Of a DNA stretch of 64,000 bases, positions 45,462 to 53,752 are shown piece by piece. The translations under genes and the position numbers were made by a program. The stretch is from Aquiflexum sp. TKW24L. Its GTDB lineage: Bacteria; Bacteroidota; Bacteroidia; Cytophagales; Cyclobacteriaceae. Each line of letters begins with the position of its first letter. The first letter of the stretch is position 1. The notes beneath the pieces are model-generated. The model was given only the letters and a program-made list of their open reading frames with translations, was not told the DNA's origin and made no database searches. The stretch covers positions 62,001 through 126,000 of the forward strand of contig NZ_JAMFLG010000003.1 of NCBI RefSeq assembly GCF_023502205.1, read 5' to 3'.

Positions 45462-47624
45462 TTAAGCTCTTTTAATCTGCAATTTGATATCTGAGAATTC
45501 TTTTTGCTCAATAAATGGCTGACTTCTAAGTCTCCTTCCGGTTGCTTTAAAGATTGCATTGGCCACTGCACCACCTGTTGGCGGCAAAGCTGGTTCACCT
45601 AGGCCGGTTGGATCGATGCCGTTTTGGACGTAGTGGACATCGATTTCAGGAACTTCCTTCATCCTGATCAAACGATAAGTGTCAAAGTTCTTTTGTCTTG
45701 GAAGACCGTTTTCGAAGGTCAGGTTTCCATACATTGCATGTCCCATTCCGTCTACAATACCGCCCCGTACCTGATGGTTGGCACCTGTTGGGTTCACGAC
45801 GATACCACAGTCTGTGCATGCAACAATCTTCTTAAGGACAGGCTGGTTATTTTCCATTTCGATGTTTGCCACCTGAGCGACATATGATCTGTGGGAATAG
45901 TACACACTGAATCCTTGCATCACATTTGCATCTTTTCCCCAGTTGGACTTTTCAGCGGCTAGTTTGATCACACCGATCATTCTGTCCACATCATATTGAA
46001 GTTCTCCGACAGGTGAGGATTTTGCTTTAGCTAATAAATCTAATCTGAATTGAACCGGATCTTTTTTGGCGGCCAAAGCCACTTCATCTAGAAATGACTG
46101 CTCTGCATAAGCCAAGAAATTGGTAATCGGAGCTCTCCATGCATTGGTGGTGATGGCAGATTTATGGTCTACAGATTCGATCAACACATTTTCTACAGCA
46201 CCTGATGGGAAATTATTTTCTCTCGTGGAATTACCAGCATTGATTCCCACTCCCCTTAACTTATACCCAATCATGTTTCCACTTTCATCCAAAGCCGCTT
46301 GGAATCTATATCGAACAGCAGGTCTATATGCTCCTCCCGTCATGTCATCTTCCCTGCTCCAGGTTAATTTGACGGGTGCATTCATCATTTTGGATAGTTC
46401 CGCTGCCTCGACTACAAAGTCGGCTCTCAGCCTTCTGCCAAAACCTCCTCCTAATCTGGTGATTTGGACGGTGATGTTTTCTGGCGGAATGCCCAACAAT
46501 TGTGCTGTATCATTCCTAGCCCTGTCAGGTGTCTGCGTCGGTCCAACCAATTCAACCTTGTCTCCCTGCACATGCGCAAAGAAGTTTTGAGGTTCCATGG
46601 GAGAATGCGATAGAAATGGGCATTGGTACTCACTGGTGATGACTTGAGCAGCATTTTTAAAGGCTGCATCTACATCCCCATCCTTTCTTTTGACTTCAGC
46701 ATTCTTGGTGTTGAGCAATTCTGCAAAAAGCCTGTCATGGTCAAAAGTACTTTCTACAGCGCCATCCAGTTCATATTCTATTTTCAGCAATTTCTTTGCT
46801 TTCATCAGCGGCCAAGTGGATTTACCCACCACAGCCACATTATTTTTGAAACTCACTACGTCGACAACACCGGAAATAGCTCGGGCTGCGGCATCATCCA
46901 CGGATTTGATTTTCATGCCAAAAGGTGGCCTTTGGATCATAGCATGAAGCATGCCTTCCCTATAAAAATCAAGTCCATAAAGTGGCTTTCCTGTAAACAT
47001 GGCGTTGTTTTCCACATTTTTGACAGGCGTGCCAATGATCTTAAAATCTTTTACATCTTTTAAAGCGACCTCTTCAGGAGCAGTCAGTTTGGATGCATCT
47101 GCAACCAATTCACCATAACCCAATTTTTTACCGCTCTCTTTATGTATTACTTCTCCATTTGCTGTGGAAAGCGTACTTACATCCACATTCAGTTTGGTAG
47201 CTGCAGCAGCCATCAAAAGATGTCTTGCAGTCGCCCCGGCTTTTCGAAGTCTTTCCCACGAATGTGGCATAGCCCCAGAACCACCGGTCAACTGCCGGTC
47301 ATACTTTTCAGTATCGAGATTGGCTTGAAAGACCCTAACTTTCTTCCAATCCGCATCTAGCTCTTCGGCTACGACCATTGGAAAAGAAGTGATAATATTT
47401 TGGCCTAGTTCCGGGTTGGGAGAATAAATCACCACTTCGCCTGTTGGAGAGATAGTAAGATAGCTGTTAAAATTATGTGCATTGAGAAGCACCTCTTCAT
47501 TGGTCAAAACCTTCATCTTGGGAGAATCGCATCCTGACCAATAGAAACCGATAAACAACCCCCCTGAAGCAGTGGCTGCTGTTTTGAGGAAATCCCTCCT
47601 ATTTGTTTTCGTTAGATTTGCCAT
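45462..47624 (-). CDS. Molybdopterin-binding large subunit, xanthine dehydrogenase family (IorB-like)
   Basis: A 720-residue protein with a twin-arginine signal (NRRDFLK at residues 8-14, then a weak hydrophobic stretch), so it folds in the cytosol and is exported with its cofactor. It has the Moco motifs LGGGFGRRLRADFV and the catalytic glutamate in GLGEPALPPTGGAV near the C-terminus, plus FLSHSPMEPQNFFA. Single-chain large subunits of this kind are like isoquinoline 1-oxidoreductase IorB or aldehyde dehydrogenases of membrane type. Electrons would pass through the 2Fe-2S subunit encoded 2 nt upstream. The substrate is unknown. Confidence 0.92.
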   Translation of the reverse strand: MANLTKTNRRDFLKTAATASGGLFIGFYWSGCDSPKMKVLTNEEVLLNAHNFNSYLTISPTGEVVIYSPNPELGQNIITSFPMVVAEELDADWKKVRVFQANLDTEKYDRQLTGGSGAMPHSWERLRKAGATARHLLMAAAATKLNVDVSTLSTANGEVIHKESGKKLGYGELVADASKLTAPEEVALKDVKDFKIIGTPVKNVENNAMFTGKPLYGLDFYREGMLHAMIQRPPFGMKIKSVDDAAARAISGVVDVVSFKNNVAVVGKSTWPLMKAKKLLKIEYELDGAVESTFDHDRLFAELLNTKNAEVKRKDGDVDAAFKNAAQVITSEYQCPFLSHSPMEPQNFFAHVQGDKVELVGPTQTPDRARNDTAQLLGIPPENITVQITRLGGGFGRRLRADFVVEAAELSKMMNAPVKLTWSREDDMTGGAYRPAVRYRFQAALDESGNMIGYKLRGVGINAGNSTRENNFPSGAVENVLIESVDHKSAITTNAWRAPITNFLAYAEQSFLDEVALAAKKDPVQFRLDLLAKAKSSPVGELQYDVDRMIGVIKLAAEKSNWGKDANVMQGFSVYYSHRSYVAQVANIEMENNQPVLKKIVACTDCGIVVNPTGANHQVRGGIVDGMGHAMYGNLTFENGLPRQKNFDTYRLIRMKEVPEIDVHYVQNGIDPTGLGEPALPPTGGAVANAIFKATGRRLRSQPFIEQKEFSDIKLQIKRA

Positions 47625-47626
47625 GA

Positions 47627-48085
47627 TTATTTAAGTTTTGCTGCTAAGGCTACTGCTTCTCGGATTTTGTGGTAAGTGCCACAACGGCACAGGTTTCTGT
47701 TCATTGCATTTTCGATTTCCTCCAAATTTGGGTTAGGATTTTTTCTCAAAAATGCGGCTGCAGTCATGATCTGTCCAGCCTGGCAATATCCGCATTGGGC
47801 GGCATCTACTTCGTCCCAAGCTTTTTGGACTGGATGGTCACCTTCTTCGGAAAGTCCCTCAATGGTGATGATTTCGTCTGATCCAATACTTGAAACAGGC
47901 AATGTACAGGAATAAGCTGCTTCTCCATTGACGTGGACCATACAAGCACCGCATTGGGCTATTCCGCAGGAATATTTGGTTCCCACCAAGCCGATATGGT
48001 CCCTCAACACCCACAGGAGTGGCGTATCGTCTTCAACGTCAACGTTATACTCGTTTCCATTAATTCGAAGGTTGTAGTTTGCCAT
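47627..48085 (-). CDS. 2Fe-2S small subunit of the molybdenum hydroxylase (IorA-like)
   Basis: A 152-residue protein with both iron-sulfur clusters of the family: a plant-ferredoxin site at Cys40, Cys45, Cys48 and Cys60, and a helical site with CGYCQAGQ and NLCRCGTY near residues 97-135. It carries electrons from the Moco subunit to an acceptor. It is the first gene of the operon and has no export signal, so it probably travels with the TAT-tagged large subunit. No cytochrome or FAD subunit is present. Confidence 0.93.
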   Translation of the reverse strand: MANYNLRINGNEYNVDVEDDTPLLWVLRDHIGLVGTKYSCGIAQCGACMVHVNGEAAYSCTLPVSSIGSDEIITIEGLSEEGDHPVQKAWDEVDAAQCGYCQAGQIMTAAAFLRKNPNPNLEEIENAMNRNLCRCGTYHKIREAVALAAKLK

Positions 48086-48424
48086 TTGATTGATATTTGA
48101 TTGATTAGATTCAAAATTTAAGTAAATCCTACCATTTTCAGAGAGGTTTGCCCTCCTTTTTTTGAGCTTTCTTGATAAAAAGTATATAAATGATTTGAAC
48201 GGGGAAGGTCTAAGTATGAAATTCTCTTTTGCAGAAGTAATGATCCCTCTAAATGATATTTTTTTTTTGTGTATTTGTGATAGGTCCTCTATCTATAACA
48301 ATTAAGATGAAATGAAAAATCAGTATTTTCTTGATTTTGAGATAGTAAATATTTAAATTTTAAAATTATTTATAGCCTTTTTCGAGTACATCGATAAAAT
48401 TCATGTTTTCCTCTACGAATTTCC
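48086..48424. other. Divergent intergenic region
   Basis: About 340 AT-rich nt between the molybdenum hydroxylase operon (leftward) and the DUF5675/muramidase operon (rightward). It must hold both promoters, but no strong TTTG/TAnnTTTG pair could be picked out, and no gene is seen. Confidence 0.5.
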
Positions 48425-49249
48425 ATGAAAAACTTGGCAGCACTTTTAGTCATTGCATGCATAGCCGTCTTGGTTCTCATCTTTGTGACCAATCCTGATT
48501 TACTGAATAAAATCTGGCTATACATTATTGGATTTATTGGCTATGTAGTGGTATTGGTTGAAAAAGGCTATAAAAAAATTGCCTCGGCTTTAACTCCCAA
48601 TAAAGAAGTTCCAAAAATACCCTTAGCTCTTTTACAAACTTCCCCTCCCACTTCCACTTCTATATTCCCTGAAAAATTAGCTGAGGAATTAAAACCTGAA
48701 CAAAAAATCAAGGATTTGGAAATCAAGCTGCAAGAAGCAAAATCTGTTGGGGATACAGTTTTGGGGAAATCCACATTAACTGTATTGAGATACCTTGATG
48801 ATGGTGAAACTACCCTCGGGCTGATTTTTTTGAGAAATAAGTTTTTTGCATATACCCTTGAGGATACTCATAATTACGTGAAAATAGAAAAGCTAACACG
48901 TATTCCTTCAGGTATTTACACTATTAATTTCAATAAAAATGAAATTGACCTGACCGAAAAATATAAAAATCTTTACGGTAGTTGGTTTGATTTTCATCTT
49001 GAGATTCAGCACATCCCAAATTTTCAAAATGTCTTTATACATGTCGGTAACACCCATCAAAATACAGATGGCTGCATCTTGATTGCAGATGGCGTTTCGG
49101 CGGGAACAACCAAATCCCTTCAGTATTCAAGAGATGCATTCGAAAGATTTTATAAAACAGTAAGTGCCCTGCTCAAATCAAATGAGCCTGTCACTATTCA
49201 GATACTCAATGAAGATTGGTTTGAAAAAAGTAAACTATCATCACTATGA
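48425..49249 (+). CDS. Membrane-anchored DUF5675 protein
   Basis: A 274-residue protein with two N-terminal transmembrane helices (about 4-22 and 28-46), a short Pro/Thr-rich linker and a coiled segment (about 85-110). The C-terminal half (about 115-225) resembles the DUF5675 domain: VLRYLDDGETTLGLIFL, TLEDTH, IPSGIYTINF, FIHVGNTHQNTDGCILI. The last motif, with H and C, recalls L,D-transpeptidases, to which DUF5675 may be related. DUF5675 is common next to phage lysis genes. It is the first gene of a four-gene set, with a 4-nt overlap to the next. Confidence 0.78.
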   Translation: MKNLAALLVIACIAVLVLIFVTNPDLLNKIWLYIIGFIGYVVVLVEKGYKKIASALTPNKEVPKIPLALLQTSPPTSTSIFPEKLAEELKPEQKIKDLEIKLQEAKSVGDTVLGKSTLTVLRYLDDGETTLGLIFLRNKFFAYTLEDTHNYVKIEKLTRIPSGIYTINFNKNEIDLTEKYKNLYGSWFDFHLEIQHIPNFQNVFIHVGNTHQNTDGCILIADGVSAGTTKSLQYSRDAFERFYKTVSALLKSNEPVTIQILNEDWFEKSKLSSL

Positions 49250-50973
49250 AAAAACAAAGCGCCTTTTACCAGCTGATCATTAAAATTGCAGCGACCATTT
49301 TGATGGCTGTGGCCATAGGGTTTTTGATCAGAAATTTCTACACAGAAGAAAAGGATGTGATGCTGGCTATGACCATTCCGTCTATCATTGCTGTAGGTTT
49401 GATCTATGGGATTTTGATCCGGTACTTCAAAACCGAAGAGCAGATTAACTCCTATTATGTCAATAAGTACCATGACATATTTTTCAAGGGGACCATCGTA
49501 TTTGCGATTACTCTGGTATTGATCACAATTTTCTATAGCATTCTAATGTATATAGAAAAGAAGAATCTCTTTTCAATAGTTGGATTACTGATAATTGTGA
49601 TTTGGATCGCTGTTTTTATGATATACTTCGTTTGGTCAGTTTATCATTTCAATATCAATTTTGGGATCACAGACGGTGAATGGGGCAAAATTGCGGAAGC
49701 AAAGAGAGAAGCTCGGGAATTTGGAATGGACCTCCCTGCAAGCGGAGTCCGCGAACCCTTATATAACCCTTACAGGAGTCAGACATTTGGTTTGCCGCCC
49801 GGAACGGTTCGGGGGATGATTGCATTTACCTTATTATTTGGAGGTATTTCCTTATTGATCAGCAGTATGGGATCTGAAGAACTCAGTTCGGATCTTGTTG
49901 CGCTACGCATTCAGCAGTTTGAGTTTTTTGAGACAGCCTTCCTGATGATGATCGCTTTTTACTTTGGGGACAAATCTCTTAAGTACTTCAGGGAAAGGTG
50001 GAAAAATCCGAATCAGCAGGCGGATGGCAGTATTCCTCCAACCCCACCGACAGCCCCACCTAACTCCCAACTTCCAGAAGGAGTCATGCCAAGTGCAGGA
50101 ACCCCTCCGCCCAGTTTGGAACAGGATGATTCTTTGGGTGATGATGATAGGGAATTTATGGAAGGTGAAGAAACCGTCGGAGACGTGCAGCCACCTCCGG
50201 CTACAGGTTCTCCGGTCACAAACCTCAAACATGCGCTTTTAGAATCAAGAGAAGAACAACTTCCTGTGGCCAGTAATTTTGCCTTTGTCCAGATCATAGA
50301 CAATATCAACAGCAAAATCCTGAATGACGAAGAGATCAAGGAAGTTCTCGAAAACCTTGCAGAAAAAGAGAACATCATCCTTTCACTTCCTGTATTAAAA
50401 TCGGTCATTTCTGTGGAGTCATCCGGAAGAGGCCATCTCAGCGATGGACGGGCGAAGATTTTGTTTGAAGGTCACCTGATGTGGAGACTTCTCAGCAGCG
50501 AAAGGAAAATGCCTGAAGAGGAAATACTGAAGCTCCAAAAAAGCAATGAAGATATTCTTTATAAAAGCTGGACTCGAAAATACTACAAAGGTGGAATCGC
50601 TGAATATGACAGGCTTGACCGTGCTAGGAAAATCGATCCTGAAATCGCGGTTTTCTCGGCCTCTTGGGGCTTGTTCCAAATCCTTGGAGAAAACCTGAAC
50701 CACAATATTAAAGGCCGAAAATACGCTGATTATAAAGAGTTTGAGGAAAAGCAAAATGAACATGAAAAGTTTCATTTAATGGACTTTTTGGAGTTTATCA
50801 AAATCAAAAAGCTCAAAGGCGTGCCTTTGATCAATTTTATTTCGGAGGAAAAATCAGGAAATTATGATTGGGCTAGTTTTGCTCACGGCTATAATGGCAG
50901 CGGCTACAAAGTCAATAAATACGATACCAAGTTACAGGCGGCCTATGAAAAATTTAAAAAGATGCATTCATGA
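49246..50973 (+). CDS. Membrane protein with N-acetylmuramidase domain
   Basis: A 575-residue protein in three parts. Residues 1-260 hold about six membrane helices. Residues 260-330 form a Pro/Gly/acidic linker (SIPPTPPTAPP, AGTPPPSLEQDD). Residues 380-575 match the DUF3380 N-acetylmuramidase domain, with SVISVESSGRGHLSDGRAKILFEGHLMW at the start, where the Glu in VES is the expected catalytic acid, and ASWGLFQILG and SFAHGYNG later. This domain normally belongs to phage endolysins that cut glycan strands. Anchoring by a polytopic membrane part is unusual. Both flanking genes overlap by 4 nt. Confidence 0.82.
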   Translation: MKKQSAFYQLIIKIAATILMAVAIGFLIRNFYTEEKDVMLAMTIPSIIAVGLIYGILIRYFKTEEQINSYYVNKYHDIFFKGTIVFAITLVLITIFYSILMYIEKKNLFSIVGLLIIVIWIAVFMIYFVWSVYHFNINFGITDGEWGKIAEAKREAREFGMDLPASGVREPLYNPYRSQTFGLPPGTVRGMIAFTLLFGGISLLISSMGSEELSSDLVALRIQQFEFFETAFLMMIAFYFGDKSLKYFRERWKNPNQQADGSIPPTPPTAPPNSQLPEGVMPSAGTPPPSLEQDDSLGDDDREFMEGEETVGDVQPPPATGSPVTNLKHALLESREEQLPVASNFAFVQIIDNINSKILNDEEIKEVLENLAEKENIILSLPVLKSVISVESSGRGHLSDGRAKILFEGHLMWRLLSSERKMPEEEILKLQKSNEDILYKSWTRKYYKGGIAEYDRLDRARKIDPEIAVFSASWGLFQILGENLNHNIKGRKYADYKEFEEKQNEHEKFHLMDFLEFIKIKKLKGVPLINFISEEKSGNYDWASFAHGYNGSGYKVNKYDTKLQAAYEKFKKMHS

Positions 50974-51608
50974 GGCTCGGTAAATTCGTACTTCGCCCGT
51001 TTTCTTTATTGACACTCTTGACGGTGGTGGTCATTTTATCTTCATGCAAAAAAAACGAGCGGGCCTTGGTAGTCGGCAAAATCCAAAACGCCTCTGATTT
51101 AGCCACTACCGAATTTGTGATTGATAAAATCGTATTCGGTACCAAAACCAAAAAACTTGCCCTATTGAAAATCAGCGAGGCAAGCTTTATGGCCTATTCT
51201 CAGGCTAGGGTCAAAGCAGGGATAGATCTCAGTAAAATCAAAGAAGCGGATATCAGGATTGAGGGTACTAAAATCCACCTTGAACTACCACCGATTGAAG
51301 TGATCAATTTTTCCTACCCTCCGGCAAGTTTTGTGGAAGATTCATTGATATCAGATCCAAAAGTATTTTTAAATAAAATCAATATCAGAGACCAAGAAGA
51401 ATTTTTCAGGCTTGCTGAACTCGATATTAGAGAAAATTTACGCTACATAGGAATTGTCAAGACTACACAAAACCATACAAGGCAATTGTTTCAGATCCTA
51501 TTGACTTCCCTTGGCTATAAGGAGATTTACATCACTTTCGAAAGCGATGATCTGATCATTTCAAAGGTTAATTTATTGGTAGATACAGATACAGTAGTAG
51601 AACAATGA
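50970..51608 (+). CDS. DUF4230 lipoprotein
   Basis: A 212-residue protein with a lipoprotein signal (VVVILSSC, Cys about residue 27). The rest fits DUF4230: KIQNASDLATTEFVIDKIV, AGIDLSKIKEADIRIEGTKIHLELPP, and a C-terminal alpha/beta part. The function of DUF4230 is unknown. It overlaps both neighbours by 4 nt, so it is part of a translationally coupled set with the membrane muramidase. Confidence 0.8.
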   Translation: MRLGKFVLRPFSLLTLLTVVVILSSCKKNERALVVGKIQNASDLATTEFVIDKIVFGTKTKKLALLKISEASFMAYSQARVKAGIDLSKIKEADIRIEGTKIHLELPPIEVINFSYPPASFVEDSLISDPKVFLNKINIRDQEEFFRLAELDIRENLRYIGIVKTTQNHTRQLFQILLTSLGYKEIYITFESDDLIISKVNLLVDTDTVVEQ

Positions 51609-53746
51609 TAGGCCTATTCCTCAAAAATTGGAAGTTTCTTTTGGACATCCTCATCGTTTTGGGGATAGTGATAGGGCTATTTATCTGGAACCCATTTGGG
51701 ATTTTTGGTGGCGGGATTAAATTAAATGACACTGCAAATATGGTCACTGAGGTACGGCAGATCGGACAATTGGTAACTGCTGAATATTACGGTGAAGTAA
51801 TCGCTTCTATTGACGAGGCAAGACTTAACTTGATCGAAGATGAAAATATCAGAACGAGAGGCCAGATCCTTTATCAGGATATCAGATCAGCCATCAAAAA
51901 CCTGAAGAACTTTCAGAACTTATCCAAGGAGGAAAGGGACGAAGAGTATAAAAAAATGACACCTGTCAATAATTGGAGAAGAATAATCAGATGGGAGGTC
52001 GAAAGCAGGAACATTATGGATAAGCTAAATTATCATGGATACCTTGATGATGTGGCTATAGATCCCCTATATGATGACATGCTGGAGTACCTTTATCGGA
52101 TAAAAACCAATAAAAATAAAAACGAAAAGTGGAATCCAAGTGTGCGAAACAAAGAAGAAGTCTTGTTTCTGATGTATCAAGAAACTCCAACGGCCAATGA
52201 TTCCCTCGCTTCTGTAGATTTTATGACTTTTTATTACCAAAATAAAGTGGCAGATTTTAGCCGGAAGGAGACTAGAAAAAAACTCGCCATGGTAGGAAGA
52301 GGATGGGTCAAAGCAGGATTTGATTTTACAAAACTAAACCCTTCCTCAGTCGTCATATACGATGATGTCCGTGAAGTGCATATTTTTGGATTGGCTCCAA
52401 CTATCCTCAATGCAGACATCAATCCATGGTTTATCCCTGAGAAAGGAATTCCTGGGTTTGAAATCCTAGATTACAATGGTAAGGTGGACTTTAAAGATGC
52501 CAAACGGGTAAAGGAATACTGCGTGGAAAAACTAATGTCCTTTGCCCACCGCGCCGAAATTCTTAAAAATGCAGAAATCCAGGGAGCTGAAACCCTCAAA
52601 AATTTATTTTCCCTTATGACCGGAAAAGATGTTCAAAAGGTTGTTTTCCATCATGATAGGATTACAGACTTAGTGGCACAAATTGAATCTGATGAAGCAG
52701 TAAGTAGATTTGAACTAAGTTTATTTGATTCTTTGCTTAGAATGGAAATTGCCGGTTTGGATACCTTGGAACTAGCAATGACTCAAGACAGTAAGCTCTT
52801 TAGAACTGTGGAGCAAAAAAAGAAAAATATTTCTTTCTCTATTTCAAGGCTTCAAAAACTTCCCATGCTTGGGACTTCAACCAATTACAGCTATTTTTCA
52901 AAAATCATTTTGCAGATCTCAGGAGATGGTGTTTTGGATGATTCGGAAAAGATTTTGTTGGAAAGTTTGAGGCCCGATTGGAAATTAAAGGATAGAATTG
53001 ATCAGTTTGCAACGCAGGTTCCCTCTCCGGTTTATTTTTGGTACAATGATCCGGTTGAATACATGACGGCATTCAATTTGAGTATAGAAAATCTTATCAA
53101 AAACAACCTCGTCGTGGGGAATGTGGATACCATTTCCATGCAGACGGTTGATGCGGATACAGCATTTTTTAAAACTCACAAAGTTTTAAATTATAATAAA
53201 ATTAGTGATAAGAAGGTTATTTTAACTTTTGTAAAAAACCCCAAAAGTGCAGACGATTTGTTGGCAGGATTGCTTTACCCCTATAATTATGACCCAATAT
53301 TAATAGCAGGTTTTATTGAAAATAAGGACATCATTGACATGTCGAATCCCAAATCGAGAAATGTTGCTGTTAAAGATTCTGCCTTGAATGTATACCAAAA
53401 TGATAGTGTAAATCATGTCATTCCCGAGATGTATCTTGACCTTCTCAATCCAAAAGCTAAGGATAAATTGGATCAAAATGGCTACTTGAAAATTGGTAAT
53501 TCCCGGTCGATATTTAAAAAAGACCAGGGATTTAATAATGATATTTTAAAGACTGATTCCTTATTTACCACAAGGCAAAACAATGAGCTGGAAGTATTTT
53601 TTGATTTGTTGTTTATTGCGAGATATGATTTTCATAATAAAGGTGTTTTGGAAAAAGCAAACAGGTGGGTGCAGACAAAATTAAAAGAAAGGAGGGCAAC
53701 CCCTGCTTGGCTGACCTCCTTAAGAGAAAGTGTCGAAAAACCTTGA
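51605..53746 (+). CDS. Large membrane-anchored DUF4230-like protein
   Basis: A 713-residue protein with one N-terminal membrane helix (about 12-34) and a large outside part. Residues 42-62 (NMVTEVRQIGQLVTAEYYGEV) match the N-terminus of DUF4230, and AGFDFTKLNPSSVVIYDDVREVHIFG (about 240-265) matches its middle strand. About 150 residues are inserted between them, and 450 residues with no recognised family follow (about 270-713), mostly helical. It closes the four-gene set. The next gene is on the other strand 6 nt later. Confidence 0.75.
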   Translation: MIGLFLKNWKFLLDILIVLGIVIGLFIWNPFGIFGGGIKLNDTANMVTEVRQIGQLVTAEYYGEVIASIDEARLNLIEDENIRTRGQILYQDIRSAIKNLKNFQNLSKEERDEEYKKMTPVNNWRRIIRWEVESRNIMDKLNYHGYLDDVAIDPLYDDMLEYLYRIKTNKNKNEKWNPSVRNKEEVLFLMYQETPTANDSLASVDFMTFYYQNKVADFSRKETRKKLAMVGRGWVKAGFDFTKLNPSSVVIYDDVREVHIFGLAPTILNADINPWFIPEKGIPGFEILDYNGKVDFKDAKRVKEYCVEKLMSFAHRAEILKNAEIQGAETLKNLFSLMTGKDVQKVVFHHDRITDLVAQIESDEAVSRFELSLFDSLLRMEIAGLDTLELAMTQDSKLFRTVEQKKKNISFSISRLQKLPMLGTSTNYSYFSKIILQISGDGVLDDSEKILLESLRPDWKLKDRIDQFATQVPSPVYFWYNDPVEYMTAFNLSIENLIKNNLVVGNVDTISMQTVDADTAFFKTHKVLNYNKISDKKVILTFVKNPKSADDLLAGLLYPYNYDPILIAGFIENKDIIDMSNPKSRNVAVKDSALNVYQNDSVNHVIPEMYLDLLNPKAKDKLDQNGYLKIGNSRSIFKKDQGFNNDILKTDSLFTTRQNNELEVFFDLLFIARYDFHNKGVLEKANRWVQTKLKERRATPAWLTSLRESVEKP

Positions 53747-53752
53747 TCCCGA

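Noticed and set aside
46120-46590. A 156-codon frame opposite the molybdenum hydroxylase large subunit
   Set aside because: It is the antisense of conserved Moco-binding sequence.
5448-53746. Sheath/tube cassette and the muramidase/DUF4230 set as one injection system
   Set aside because: They are 40 kb apart, on separate transcripts, with no shared motif; a link is only imaginable, so they are kept apart.
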